Positions 33,860 through 42,921 of a stretch of 64,000 nt of DNA are shown in pieces. Both the position numbers and the translations under genes were made by a program. The notes beneath the pieces were generated by a model. That model searched no databases and was not told where the DNA came from. It saw only the letters and a list, made by a program, of their open reading frames with translations. The DNA comes from Natronococcus sp. A-GB1. Lineage in GTDB: Archaea; Halobacteriota; Halobacteria; Halobacteriales; Natrialbaceae. Where the stretch lies: positions 124,001 through 188,000 of the forward strand of contig NZ_JARUKW010000005.1 in NCBI RefSeq assembly GCF_029688845.1. Reading direction: 5' to 3'. The stretch's first letter is position 1; the number at the start of each line of letters is the position of its first letter.

Positions 33860-34603
33860 ATGCGAGATGTCTGTATCGTCGGTGGGGGCGTCGCCGGCCT
33901 CGCCGCGTCGATCTTCACCGCCCGTGCGGGACTGGACACGCTGGTCGTCGACGGGGGCGAATCGATCCTCGCGCGCAACGCCAGCCTCGAGAACTACCCC
34001 GGGTTTCCAGACGGAATCGACGCCCGTCGGTACCTCCAGCTGACCCGGGAACAGGCCACAAACGCCGGCGCGACGTTCGAACTCGGCCACGTCGAGGGCG
34101 TCACGGCGATCGACGAGACCGACCTCGATCGAGGATTCGTCCTCGAGACCGACGGTGGAGACCCGCTCGAGGCTCGGCGGGTGATCGCGGCCTCCTGGTC
34201 GGACAGCGACTACCTCGTGCCGCTGGACGTCGGTCGGCTCCAGCGCGGGAATAAACACTTCGTCAGCGTCGACGAGGGCGGCCGAACCGCCGTTGACGGC
34301 ATCTACGCCGCGGGCCGGATCGCCGACGAGCCCCACCAGGCGATCATCGCCGCAGGTCACGGCGCGAAGGTCGGCTTCGCGGTGATCCACGACGCCGACG
34401 TCAACTACTACCAGGACTGGGTCGTCCCGGAGGGGTACTTCACCGGGCGCGGCCGCGAGGTGCCGCCAGCGTGCGAGGAGATCGACGATGAGGAGCGCCG
34501 CCGCCGGGACGAACGCGCCCGCGAAACGATGGTCGAGGCGCTCTCGGAGCCGCTCGAGGAGCGGCCGACGATGCACCCGAGCGTCGAGCGTGACCGAGAA
34601 TGA
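33860..34603 (+). CDS. Thioredoxin-reductase-like flavoprotein lacking the NADPH domain
   Basis: The protein has 247 residues. The FAD-binding start CIVGGGVAGLAASIFTARAG, the loop ENYPGFPDGID, and the second FAD segment VDGIYAAGRIADEPHQAIIAAGHGAKVG match thioredoxin-reductase-like flavoproteins. About 70-100 residues are missing between VIAASWSDSDYLVP and the second FAD segment, exactly where the NADPH domain with its CxxC would lie. The protein can hold FAD but has no visible pyridine-nucleotide site or redox cysteines. A charged tail (EEIDDEERRRRDERARETM) follows. It lies 49 bases before the siderophore synthetase gene and may share a transcript with it. Confidence 0.8.
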   Translation: MRDVCIVGGGVAGLAASIFTARAGLDTLVVDGGESILARNASLENYPGFPDGIDARRYLQLTREQATNAGATFELGHVEGVTAIDETDLDRGFVLETDGGDPLEARRVIAASWSDSDYLVPLDVGRLQRGNKHFVSVDEGGRTAVDGIYAAGRIADEPHQAIIAAGHGAKVGFAVIHDADVNYYQDWVVPEGYFTGRGREVPPACEEIDDEERRRRDERARETMVEALSEPLEERPTMHPSVERDRE

Positions 34604-34652
34604 GGCCGACTACTGAGACCTGGTCGACGGTGACCGTCCCGTCGAGGGGAAG

Positions 34653-36767
34653 ATGAGCGACCGAGCCGGCGCCGAGTCGATCCGGCTCCGAACGAGCGCC
34701 GAACGGGAAACCCTTGGTGCGGCCACCAGCTACGCGCGAGCGAACGGTCTGGGGACTCCGGCCGAGGCGGCGTACCTCGAGGCGCTCCCCGGCGCTCGCC
34801 GGGAGGTTCTCCAGCGCTTCGTCCGGGGACTGCTCCGCGGGCGGCCGGCGGGCCTTCCCGACGTCAGGTTCGTCGAGCCGGGCGATCCCGTCGTTCCGGA
34901 CGAACCGACTCCGCTCGAGGGCCTCGGAGCCGACGAACTCCGGTCGCTCGCCGATCCGCTATCCGAGCGGTGTCGTCGGGTCGCGCTGCTGCCGTTTTCA
35001 GCCTCCGAGGCGGTGCTCGTGGCGCCGATCGCGTCGAGACACGGCTACGACCGCTTTCGGTTTGCCGGACCGATGCGTCGCTGGTCGCCCGAGCCGGCGG
35101 GAGGCGACGGCGCAAGTCGGGAGCTTGCACACCCGGTCGACCTCGTTCCGCTCCTCGAGCGTGAGGGCGCGTTCAGCGACGGCGAGCAGGCCGAGCGGAT
35201 CCGCCTCGAGGTCGCCGAGAGCGTCGCCAACCTCGCGCTGGCGCGGCTGGCGAGACCGGCTCACGCGCGAGACGTCGAGACGGCCGCCGCCGAGAGCGGG
35301 TCGGTCCTCGAGGCCGTCGCGAGCGGCGTTCCGGCCGCGGATCCGGCGACCGCCTTCGAGCGAATCGTCACGGACGGCCACCCGTTCCACCCTTCCGGGA
35401 AGATACGCCGGGGTATGAACGCCGCCGACGGCCTCGCGTACGCGCCCGAGTTCACCGGCAGAATCGATCTCCGGTTCGTCGCCGTCGACCGGGAGTACGC
35501 CCTCGAGACGCGAGCGGAAGCGATCGAAGACGGGCAACTAACCGATCGCCTGTACGCGACGTTCGAGGACCTCGAGGGCGCACTCGAGCGGGCGATCCCC
35601 GCGGGTCGCTCGAGCGAGTCGTACGCGGTCGTCCCCGTCCATCCGCTGCAGTACCACCGAACGATTCCCGAGCGGTACGCGGACGGGATCGAGGACGGAC
35701 GGGTCGTTCCGATCCCCGACTACGCGTCGCCAGCGACGCCTCAGCTCAACCTCCGGACGGTCGTTCCCTACGCCACCGACCGCACCGCCGACGGCCCGCT
35801 CCCCCACCTCAAGCTCGCGATCCCGGTTCAGACGACCAATGTCGTGCGCACGCTATCGCCCCACGCCGTCTCGAACGGGCCGCAGGTGACCGACGTCGTC
35901 CGGGCGATCGAGCAGCGGGAGGACCTCGAGCGACTAGGGCTGCTCGCCGAACCGGCCGCGACCTGTTACTACCCGCCGGGCGGTCCCCACCCAGAGGGGG
36001 AGGCGTTCGACGACGCGAGACATCTCTCGGGACTGTTACGGCAGAACCCCGCTTCGCACCCGCTCGTCCCCGAAGAGGGGGTTCCAGTGGTCGCCTCGAG
36101 TCTGGTCGCCGACGCCCCGACGACCGGGCGCCCGCTCGTCTGTGGGGTGATCGAACGCTACGGCGACCGAACGGGGGCGTCGACGACCGGTGAGGCGGTG
36201 CTGTCGTTCCTTGAGCGCTACGCCGACGTCGTCGTCCCCGAGCAGCTGGCCCTGCTGAGCGAGTACGGGGTAGCCCTCGAGAGCCACCTCCAGAACAGCC
36301 TGATCATCTTCGAGGACGCCGAACCGGTCGCAACGCTGGTTCGCGATCTGGGCGGCATCCGCGTCCACAGAGGCAGACTCACCGAACGCGGCCTCTCAGT
36401 CGAGCCCTACCCCGACTCTGACCTCGAGGCCGACGATGCCGCGGACTGCTACCGGAAGCTGCACTACGCGCTGTTTCAGAATCACCTCGCCGAACTGGTC
36501 GCGACGGTCGCAGACGAGTTCGCGATCGACGAGCGCGACTGCTGGGAGGTGATCGCCGACCGCTGCGAGCGCGCGTTTGACGCGATCCGGGCCGAGGGAA
36601 GGGTTCCCGAGGACCGCCTCGAGCGCGACGAGCGGGCGCTGTTCGCCGCGTCGACGACCCACAAGGCTCTGACCGCGATGCGCCTGCGGGGCAAGCGCCA
36701 CGAGTACGTGACCAGCGAGGTCGCGAACCCCCTCTCGGCGCGCGGACGGGATCGGATCGACCCGTAA
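34653..36767 (+). CDS. NIS siderophore synthetase, IucA/IucC family
   Basis: The enzyme joins a carboxylate such as citrate or succinyl groups to an amine or alcohol using ATP, with acyl-adenylate chemistry. The 704-residue protein has the family motifs DGHPFHPSGKIRRGM (about 246-260), VPVHPLQYHR (about 329-338), KLAIPVQTTNVVRTLSP (about 389-405) and a C-terminal LHYALFQNHLAELVA. The N-terminal 150 residues are less conserved. No hydroxylase, decarboxylase, second synthetase or exporter is adjacent, so it is either an orphan or part of a dispersed pathway. Start ATG 34653. Confidence 0.9.
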   Translation: MSDRAGAESIRLRTSAERETLGAATSYARANGLGTPAEAAYLEALPGARREVLQRFVRGLLRGRPAGLPDVRFVEPGDPVVPDEPTPLEGLGADELRSLADPLSERCRRVALLPFSASEAVLVAPIASRHGYDRFRFAGPMRRWSPEPAGGDGASRELAHPVDLVPLLEREGAFSDGEQAERIRLEVAESVANLALARLARPAHARDVETAAAESGSVLEAVASGVPAADPATAFERIVTDGHPFHPSGKIRRGMNAADGLAYAPEFTGRIDLRFVAVDREYALETRAEAIEDGQLTDRLYATFEDLEGALERAIPAGRSSESYAVVPVHPLQYHRTIPERYADGIEDGRVVPIPDYASPATPQLNLRTVVPYATDRTADGPLPHLKLAIPVQTTNVVRTLSPHAVSNGPQVTDVVRAIEQREDLERLGLLAEPAATCYYPPGGPHPEGEAFDDARHLSGLLRQNPASHPLVPEEGVPVVASSLVADAPTTGRPLVCGVIERYGDRTGASTTGEAVLSFLERYADVVVPEQLALLSEYGVALESHLQNSLIIFEDAEPVATLVRDLGGIRVHRGRLTERGLSVEPYPDSDLEADDAADCYRKLHYALFQNHLAELVATVADEFAIDERDCWEVIADRCERAFDAIRAEGRVPEDRLERDERALFAASTTHKALTAMRLRGKRHEYVTSEVANPLSARGRDRIDP

Positions 36768-36818
36768 CGTCGCGGCCCTCGCTACGCTTAACACGTCCCG
36801 AGCGAGAGTAGGGGACGA

Positions 36819-38018
36819 ATGCTCGAGGGAGTCAACGTCGCGCTCGGAGTGACGGGGTCGATCGCGGCCGTAAAGACGGTCGAACTGGCCCACGAGCTGC
36901 GACGCCACGGCGCAGCGGTTCGAGGGGTGATGACCGACAGCTCGCGGGGGATCGTCCACCCCTGGGCCGTCGAGTTCGCGACCGAGAACGACGTCGTCAC
37001 CGAGATCACGGGTAGCGTCGAGCACGTCGAGCTCTGCGGGTACGACGGCTGGGCCGACGTGTTCCTGATCGCGCCCGCGACGGCGAACACCGTCGGCAAG
37101 ATCGCGGGTGCGGTCGACGACACGCCCGTGACGACGTGTGCGACGACGGCCCTCGGCGCCGACACACCGGTCGTGATCGCCCCCGCGATGCACGAGCCGA
37201 TGTACGACCACCCCGGCGTGCTCGAGGCGATCGAAACGGTCGAACACTGGGGCGTCGAGTTCGTCGACCCCCGACTCGAGGAGGGGAAAGCGAAGATCGC
37301 CAGCGAGGAAGCGATCGTCGCGGGCGTCGCCCGCACGGTCGGTGGCCGCCCGCTCGAGGGACGTCACGTCGTCGTCACCAGCGGCGCGACGAGCGAGACG
37401 ATCGATCCTGTTCGCGTGCTGACGAACCGGTCGTCGGGGAAGACGGGACGGGCCGTCGCCAGGGCCTGTGCGGTTCGGGGCGCCGACGTGACCCTGGTCC
37501 ACGGCGTCGTCGGCCCGCACTCGCTCGAGGCGGGCGGCGGGTCGGAGTGGGAGTCGATCCCCGGCGTCGAGGTCGAGCGGGTCGAGAGCGCAGCGGAGAT
37601 GCTCGACGCGACCCGCGAGGGCTGTGAGGACGCTGACGCGCTCGTGTCGGTCGCCGCTATCGGCGACTACACCCTCGAGTCGAGCTCGGAGAAGATCCGC
37701 TCCGGTCAGGAGCTGTCCCTGGAGCTCGAGCCCACGCCGAAGCTCATCGACGAGATCCGTGAGACCCACCCCGACCTGCCGATCGTCGGCTTCAAGACCG
37801 AGACCTCCGGCGACGACGAGGCGATGATCGACCGGGCCAGGGAAACCCTCGAGCGGGCGACCCTCGAGTTCGTCGTCGCCAACGACGCGAGCGTCATGGG
37901 ATCGGATCGAACGCGCGCGCTGCTGGTCCGAGGGGAGGAGACGTCATCGTACACGGGCTCGAAGACGGGGCTCTCCCTCGAGGTCGCCGACTCGCTTGCG
38001 GCCGTCCTCGAGACGTAG
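36819..38018 (+). CDS. coaBC: Bifunctional phosphopantothenoylcysteine synthetase/decarboxylase
   Basis: The protein makes 4'-phosphopantetheine for coenzyme A. The 399-residue product has an N-terminal FMN decarboxylase domain (about 1-180: [51 protein letters not shown]) and a C-terminal CTP-dependent synthetase domain (about 185-399: [45 protein letters not shown]). The motif [11 protein letters not shown] carries the catalytic residues of the decarboxylase loop. The start is ATG 36819, 51 bases after the siderophore synthetase; this may be read-through, but the functions are unrelated. Confidence 0.95.
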   Translation: MLEGVNVALGVTGSIAAVKTVELAHELRRHGAAVRGVMTDSSRGIVHPWAVEFATENDVVTEITGSVEHVELCGYDGWADVFLIAPATANTVGKIAGAVDDTPVTTCATTALGADTPVVIAPAMHEPMYDHPGVLEAIETVEHWGVEFVDPRLEEGKAKIASEEAIVAGVARTVGGRPLEGRHVVVTSGATSETIDPVRVLTNRSSGKTGRAVARACAVRGADVTLVHGVVGPHSLEAGGGSEWESIPGVEVERVESAAEMLDATREGCEDADALVSVAAIGDYTLESSSEKIRSGQELSLELEPTPKLIDEIRETHPDLPIVGFKTETSGDDEAMIDRARETLERATLEFVVANDASVMGSDRTRALLVRGEETSSYTGSKTGLSLEVADSLAAVLET

Positions 38019-38175
38019 GGCCGGCGACACGTCGGGGTTCCGAGAACGCGCTCCGACGGCCGTGTGGCTCGGTTACAGCGCTCGATGTCGGAGAGAGCCG
38101 TGGTACGGACGATTCAGCGCGGACGGCTCCGGCGTGTATCGTCAACTTTTACTCGCCTACCGTCCGACCCACGAC

Positions 38176-38742
38176 ATGGACCAGCTGAAGCGGTCGCTCC
38201 TCGAGGCGCCGATCATCGAGAAAGACGGCTACCACTACTTCGTCCACCCGATCAGTGACGGCGTCCCGAAGCTCGATCCCGGCCTCCTGCGCGAAATCGT
38301 CATCCGCATCATCCGGAAGGCCGACCTCGAGGACGTCGACCGGATCGTCACGCCCGCCGCGATGGGGATTCACATCTCCACGGCGGTGTCGCTGATGACC
38401 GACATCCCGCTGACCGTCATCCGGAAACGACAGTACGGGCTCGACGACGAGGTCGCGATCTTTCAGGAGACGGGCTACTCCGAGAACGAGATGTACATCA
38501 ACGACGTTCGCGAGGGCGAACGGGTGCTCGTGCTCGACGACGTGCTCTCGACGGGCGGCACGCTGGCAGCGGTGCTCGAGGCGCTCGACGATATCGGCGC
38601 GGAGGTCATCGACACGGTCGCGGTGATCAAGAAGGCCGGTGGCGAGAACAAGGTGGCCGACGCCGGCTACGACGTCAAGACGCTGATCAACGTCGACGTC
38701 GTCGACGGTGAAGTCGTCATCGTCGACGAAGAGGGCGATTAA
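38176..38742 (+). CDS. hpt: Hypoxanthine/guanine phosphoribosyltransferase
   Basis: The 188-residue enzyme salvages purine bases to nucleotides with PRPP. The PRPP motif is [18 protein letters not shown] (about 117-134); upstream are [16 protein letters not shown] and [21 protein letters not shown]. The archaeal type is related to APRT-like transferases. The start ATG at 38176 lies about 27 bases after a TTTTAC element (38145-38150), so the transcript is probably leaderless. Confidence 0.92.
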   Translation: MDQLKRSLLEAPIIEKDGYHYFVHPISDGVPKLDPGLLREIVIRIIRKADLEDVDRIVTPAAMGIHISTAVSLMTDIPLTVIRKRQYGLDDEVAIFQETGYSENEMYINDVREGERVLVLDDVLSTGGTLAAVLEALDDIGAEVIDTVAVIKKAGGENKVADAGYDVKTLINVDVVDGEVVIVDEEGD

Positions 38743-38911
38743 GTTACACGTTCGTTTCTGGTCGATTGAAACTCTCTAATTGTTTTCTATTCCTTCAACA
38801 GGTAACCGAGGCTTTCCAACGATCGTCTCCTACTGGTGGTTCTACTGGACGTCCATCCGCCAGAGTAACGCCGAATTAGACGGGGTAAGTGTTGCGTCGT
38901 CCTGAAGCAAT

Positions 38912-38926
38912 ACATATATATATTAG
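38912..38926 (+). promoter_or_regulatory. TATA element of the first dipeptide ABC operon
   Basis: The run ACATATATATATTAG lies 19-33 bases upstream of the ATG at 38945, within about 200 bases of unusually AT-rich intergenic DNA after hpt. The distance matches a leaderless archaeal transcript. The remaining intergenic bases 38743-38911 hold no gene I can support. Confidence 0.65.
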
Positions 38927-38944
38927 CTTTACACATGAAAGATC

Positions 38945-40882
38945 ATGGTGCAGGATCACAAGCAATCCTCAATCGATATCGATAGACGGCGATTACTGCA
39001 GGGTGCTGGTGGGGTAAGTATCGCGGCGGTCGCCGGCTGTCTTGGTGGAGACGACGGCGACGACGACGCGCCGATTCACGTTCAGCTGGAGGTCAACTCC
39101 GACAACGACGACCGGGTCCAGATGGTCGACCTGATCGCGACCTCCCTGGAGGAGTCGGGCTACTTCACGACGGAAATCGACACCTACGAGTTCAACGACT
39201 ACACGCAGCGGGTAATGGATCCCGAGTACGCCGAGAACGGGTACGTCCCCTGTATCGGACTGTCGGGGACGTTCAACCCCGAAAGCTTCTGTCAGGCGCT
39301 TCACCACAGCGACAACATCGGACAGTGTTGTAACCTGAACGGGATCAGCGACGAGGAACTCGATCAGATGATGGACGACGCCCGCTACGGCGTCGACGTG
39401 GCGGACGACGACGAGGAACGACGCGAGCGCTACGACGAGATCTGGGAGTACCTCGCCGAGGAACGGTACAGCTCGATCACTCACTTCGACCTGCAGGCCG
39501 GCGTGATGAACACTAACGTTCACGGGTTCCGTCAGAACCCGTTCACCGAGAGCACGTTCGAATACGGCCTCTACGCGCCACAGGACGAGGTCGTCACCTG
39601 GATGGACGAGGACGCCCATCCCGACGAGACCGACCTCTCGGACCTCGAGGAGGGAGGCACCCTCCGGGGCGGACTCACCGAGGATCCCGAGCTGTTCGAC
39701 CCGCCGTACACGACGGGCGCGAACTCGACGATCGTCCAGGTGCTGATCTTCGAGCAGCTGGTCGTCAGCGACAGCGAGGGGAACCTCTACCCGTGGCTCG
39801 CCGAGGACTACGAACTCGTCGAGACGCAGGACGTCGACCGAGCCGACTACGAGGAGTACATGATCGAGGTCGACGCCGACGAGGAAGGCGTCCTCGACAC
39901 CGAGGAGCAGGTCGTCGTCACCCACCCCGAGGACAACCCGATCGAGGACGACACGGTGCGCGTGCTCACGCCGGAGCAGGCCGGCGACGCCGTCGACGAC
40001 GGCACCTTCGGGATGCAGTTCCAGTACGAGCTCCACGAGGGAATCGAGTTCACCAACGGCGAGGAGCTCACCGCCGAGCACGTCGTCGCGACCGCCGAGC
40101 GCTACGAGAACTCCGACCTCGAGGCCCAGACGTACGACTCGCTGCTGTACGCCGAGGAGGTCGACGAGTACACCGTCAACCTCTACGCACAGATCCCCGA
40201 CGCCGAGGCCGAACGCGAGCTGCCCGGCTTGTACATCCACTCGCTCGAACAGGCCGAACTCGAAGGCGGCGAGATCGACCCCAGCGCCGACAACGACCCG
40301 ATCGGGACCGGACCGTACGAGCTCAGCGACTACTCGGAGGGACAGTACATCGAGTACACGAAAAACGACGGCTACTGGCTCGAGGAGATCGGCCTCGAGA
40401 GCAAGGAGTGGTTCGACGGGCCCGAGGACTTCCCGGACGGCCCCGTCATCGACGAACTCGAGTTCGAGATCGTTCCCGACGACTCGAGTCGCGCCGGAGC
40501 GCTCCAGAGCGACGAGATCGACATCACCTACGGGCTGGCCACGGGCGTCCTCGACGACTTCGAGGAGGACGACGACTACGTCATCGACAGCGTCGAGGCC
40601 GGCGGCTACGAGTACATCCAGTACCCGATGAACGTCGAGCCGTGGGACGACGAGCGTCTCCGCCGGGCCGTTAACCACCTCGTGCCGCGCCAGGAGATCG
40701 TCGACAACGTGCTTAACGGCTGGGCGCGTCCTGCCTGGACCGATCTGCCGGAGCTCGCCGAGGAGAACGGGACGACCGACGCCGACGCCCTCGAGGAGAA
40801 CATCCGGCCCTACAACGAGTACGATCCCGAAGCCGCCGCGGAGCTGATCGAAGAAGTGATCGACGACCACGACCTCGAGTGA
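38945..40882 (+). CDS. ABC dipeptide/oligopeptide-binding lipoprotein, circularly permuted
   Basis: This 645-residue extracellular solute receptor belongs to family 5 (DppA/OppA type). Signal: IDRRRLLQGAGGVSIAAVAGC, Tat type, with lipid anchor Cys32. Normal proteins of this family then start with a G-G-T-L strand and end with a late alpha/beta segment. Here residues 42-225 are that late segment: IHVQLEVNSDNDDRVQM, TYEFNDYTQRV, GTFNPESFCQALHH, ISDEELDQMMDDARYG and RYDEIWEYLAEERYSSI. The N-terminal lobe begins only at 237 (GGTLRGGLTEDPELFDPP). The protein ends at YDPEAAAELIEEVIDDHDLE, right where the late segment would normally follow. All parts are present once, in rotated order. It heads a complete permease/ATPase operon. 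Confidence 0.88.
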   Translation: MVQDHKQSSIDIDRRRLLQGAGGVSIAAVAGCLGGDDGDDDAPIHVQLEVNSDNDDRVQMVDLIATSLEESGYFTTEIDTYEFNDYTQRVMDPEYAENGYVPCIGLSGTFNPESFCQALHHSDNIGQCCNLNGISDEELDQMMDDARYGVDVADDDEERRERYDEIWEYLAEERYSSITHFDLQAGVMNTNVHGFRQNPFTESTFEYGLYAPQDEVVTWMDEDAHPDETDLSDLEEGGTLRGGLTEDPELFDPPYTTGANSTIVQVLIFEQLVVSDSEGNLYPWLAEDYELVETQDVDRADYEEYMIEVDADEEGVLDTEEQVVVTHPEDNPIEDDTVRVLTPEQAGDAVDDGTFGMQFQYELHEGIEFTNGEELTAEHVVATAERYENSDLEAQTYDSLLYAEEVDEYTVNLYAQIPDAEAERELPGLYIHSLEQAELEGGEIDPSADNDPIGTGPYELSDYSEGQYIEYTKNDGYWLEEIGLESKEWFDGPEDFPDGPVIDELEFEIVPDDSSRAGALQSDEIDITYGLATGVLDDFEEDDDYVIDSVEAGGYEYIQYPMNVEPWDDERLRRAVNHLVPRQEIVDNVLNGWARPAWTDLPELAEENGTTDADALEENIRPYNEYDPEAAAELIEEVIDDHDLE

Positions 40883-40921
40883 GGTCGCCCCGGTAGCCGT
40901 TTGCAGTGTTCGAAAAATATC

Positions 40922-41878
40922 ATGAGTTTACGACGTTTCATACTGAAGCGACTGTTATCGATCGTTCCGATTCTGTTCGGCGTCTCGGTGATCACCTTCG
41001 CGCTGGTGCATCTCACCCCGGGTGATCCGATCAGCCAGATGACCGCAACGAACCCCCATATGACGGCGGCCGACGAGGCACAGATGCGTGCCCGATACGG
41101 GCTCGACGGCCCCGTCTGGGAGCAGTACCTGACCTGGATGGGCAACGTCCTGACTGGGGACTTCGGCGAGGTCATCAGCTCCGGCCAGGACGTCTCGTCG
41201 GTTATCATCGCGAGACTCCCCGAGACGATCGCACTCGGCCTGTTCGGCTGGGTGTTCGGTCTCGTGATCGCGATCCCGACCGGGATCTACGCGGCCATCA
41301 ACAAGGACCAGATCGCCGACACCGTCAGCCGCTTCGTCGCGCTGTCGGGGATCTCGATCCCGAACTTCTGGCTCGGCCTGATGCTGATCCTGATCGGCGC
41401 GCTCTGGCTGGAGATCTGGACCGTGTTGCCACCCTCTCGGCTTCCGCTGTACCACCCGCAGATGCTGTTCTACCTGATCCTTCCGGGAATCACGATCGGG
41501 ACGGCCGCGGCGGCGAGTATCATGCGCGTAATGCGGACCTCGATGGCCGAGGAGCTGAACAAGGAGTACGTGACCGCAGCGCGAGCGAAGGGGCTCCCCG
41601 AACGACAGGTGATCCTCAAGCACGTACTGCGAAACTCGCTGATCTCGGTCGTGACCCTCGCGGCGACGCTGACGGCGAGCATCGTCGCCGGCTCGGTCGT
41701 CGTCGAGGTGGTGTTCAACTGGCCGGGGCTCGGCCGGGAGTTCATCGAAGCGATCAACCAGCGCGAGATCAACCTGATCATGGCGATCACGCTGTTTACC
41801 GGCGTGTTCATCGTCCTGGCGAATCTGTTGGCGGACATCCTGTACGCGGTTCTCGATCCGAGGATCAGATATGAGTAA
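40922..41878 (+). CDS. ABC dipeptide/oligopeptide permease, DppB type
   Basis: The 318-residue protein has six membrane helices. The N-terminus MSLRRFILKRLLSIVPILFG and the sequence FALVHLTPGDPI are typical of the B subunit. The cytoplasmic EAA coupling loop is EYVTAARAKGLPERQVILKHVLRNS. It forms the channel with the 41871-42920 product. The start ATG 40922 is 39 bases after the binding-protein stop, and the gene overlaps the next one by eight bases, so this is one operon. Confidence 0.92.
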   Translation: MSLRRFILKRLLSIVPILFGVSVITFALVHLTPGDPISQMTATNPHMTAADEAQMRARYGLDGPVWEQYLTWMGNVLTGDFGEVISSGQDVSSVIIARLPETIALGLFGWVFGLVIAIPTGIYAAINKDQIADTVSRFVALSGISIPNFWLGLMLILIGALWLEIWTVLPPSRLPLYHPQMLFYLILPGITIGTAAAASIMRVMRTSMAEELNKEYVTAARAKGLPERQVILKHVLRNSLISVVTLAATLTASIVAGSVVVEVVFNWPGLGREFIEAINQREINLIMAITLFTGVFIVLANLLADILYAVLDPRIRYE

Positions 41879-42920
41879 CGAGCAACACACCGAGCGCGGA
41901 CGAATCCGAGTGACCGGCTTCGACCCGGAGCAGGTCCGACAGCGCGACTCGCTGTCGGACTGGACCGAGGAGAGCGGCGGCGAGACCGAGGGGCGGTTCG
42001 AACGGGCCTGGAAGCGGTTCAAGCGCAATCGGACGGCGCTGATCGGGCTTTTCGTCGTCGCCGTTCTCACCCTGCTCGCGGTCTTCGCCCGCCCGATTAC
42101 GATGATGGGGATGACGGTCCAGCCGTTCTCGCTCGCTCCCTACGATCCGACGACGATCATGTACATGAGCCCGGAGTCGTCGGCGGGAACCTACGACTCG
42201 CCGACGCTCTCTCACCCGATGGGGACCGACGGCGACGGCCGTGACCTGTTCTCGCGGGTCCTGTACGGCGGCCGGTACAGCATCTCGATCGGCTTCATCG
42301 TCGTCGGGCTCAGCGCCACCTTCGGACTGGTTTACGGGGCGATCTCGGGGTACTACGGCGGCTGGACCGACGAGATCCTGATGCGGATCGTCGACACCGT
42401 CTACGCGTTCCCCGGTCTCATCCTGGCGCTGATCATCGTCGCCACGCTCGGCGGCGGCTACTGGCAGCTCGTCGCCGCGTTCGCGATTCCGGGCTGGATT
42501 ACCTACGCTCGCCTCATCCGCGGTGAAGTCCTGACGATCAAGGAAAACGAGTACGTTATGGCCGCGAAGGCGTTAGGTGCGCGCGATCGATCGGTGATCT
42601 TCAAACACATCGTCCCGAACGCGATGCCGCCGCTGATCGTCTACGGGACGCTCAACATCGGCACCGTCGTCATCGGCGTCGCCGCGCTCGGGTTCCTCGG
42701 GCTCGGCATGCCGCCCGGCACCGCCGAGTGGGGGACGATGCTCGATCAGACGCGAGAGACGCTCATCCAGGGTCCCGGCGGTGCGATCCCCTGGTGGGCC
42801 ACGGTGTTCCCCGGCGGCGCGATCTTCCTGTTCGTGATGGCGATGAACATGATCGGCGACGGGGTCAACGACGCCTTCGACGCCCAGGAGACGGGCATCG
42901 AAGGGCAGGGAGGTGGCTAA
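41871..42920 (+). CDS. ABC dipeptide/oligopeptide permease, DppC type
   Basis: The 349-residue protein has an N-terminal cytoplasmic extension (about 1-55), a first helix (LIGLFVVAVLTLLAVFA), an extracellular loop with HPMGTDGDGRDLFSRVLYG, and five further helices. The coupling loop is EYVMAAKALGARDRSVIFKHIVPNA. The C subunit pairs with DppB. It overlaps DppB by eight bases and ends one base before the DppD start. Confidence 0.92.
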   Translation: MSNEQHTERGRIRVTGFDPEQVRQRDSLSDWTEESGGETEGRFERAWKRFKRNRTALIGLFVVAVLTLLAVFARPITMMGMTVQPFSLAPYDPTTIMYMSPESSAGTYDSPTLSHPMGTDGDGRDLFSRVLYGGRYSISIGFIVVGLSATFGLVYGAISGYYGGWTDEILMRIVDTVYAFPGLILALIIVATLGGGYWQLVAAFAIPGWITYARLIRGEVLTIKENEYVMAAKALGARDRSVIFKHIVPNAMPPLIVYGTLNIGTVVIGVAALGFLGLGMPPGTAEWGTMLDQTRETLIQGPGGAIPWWATVFPGGAIFLFVMAMNMIGDGVNDAFDAQETGIEGQGGG

Positions 42921-42921
42921 G

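Noticed and set aside
38993-40870. 625-codon minus-strand frame antisense to the binding protein
   Set aside because: Valine/leucine/arginine-rich shadow of the acidic plus-strand gene; no family pattern.
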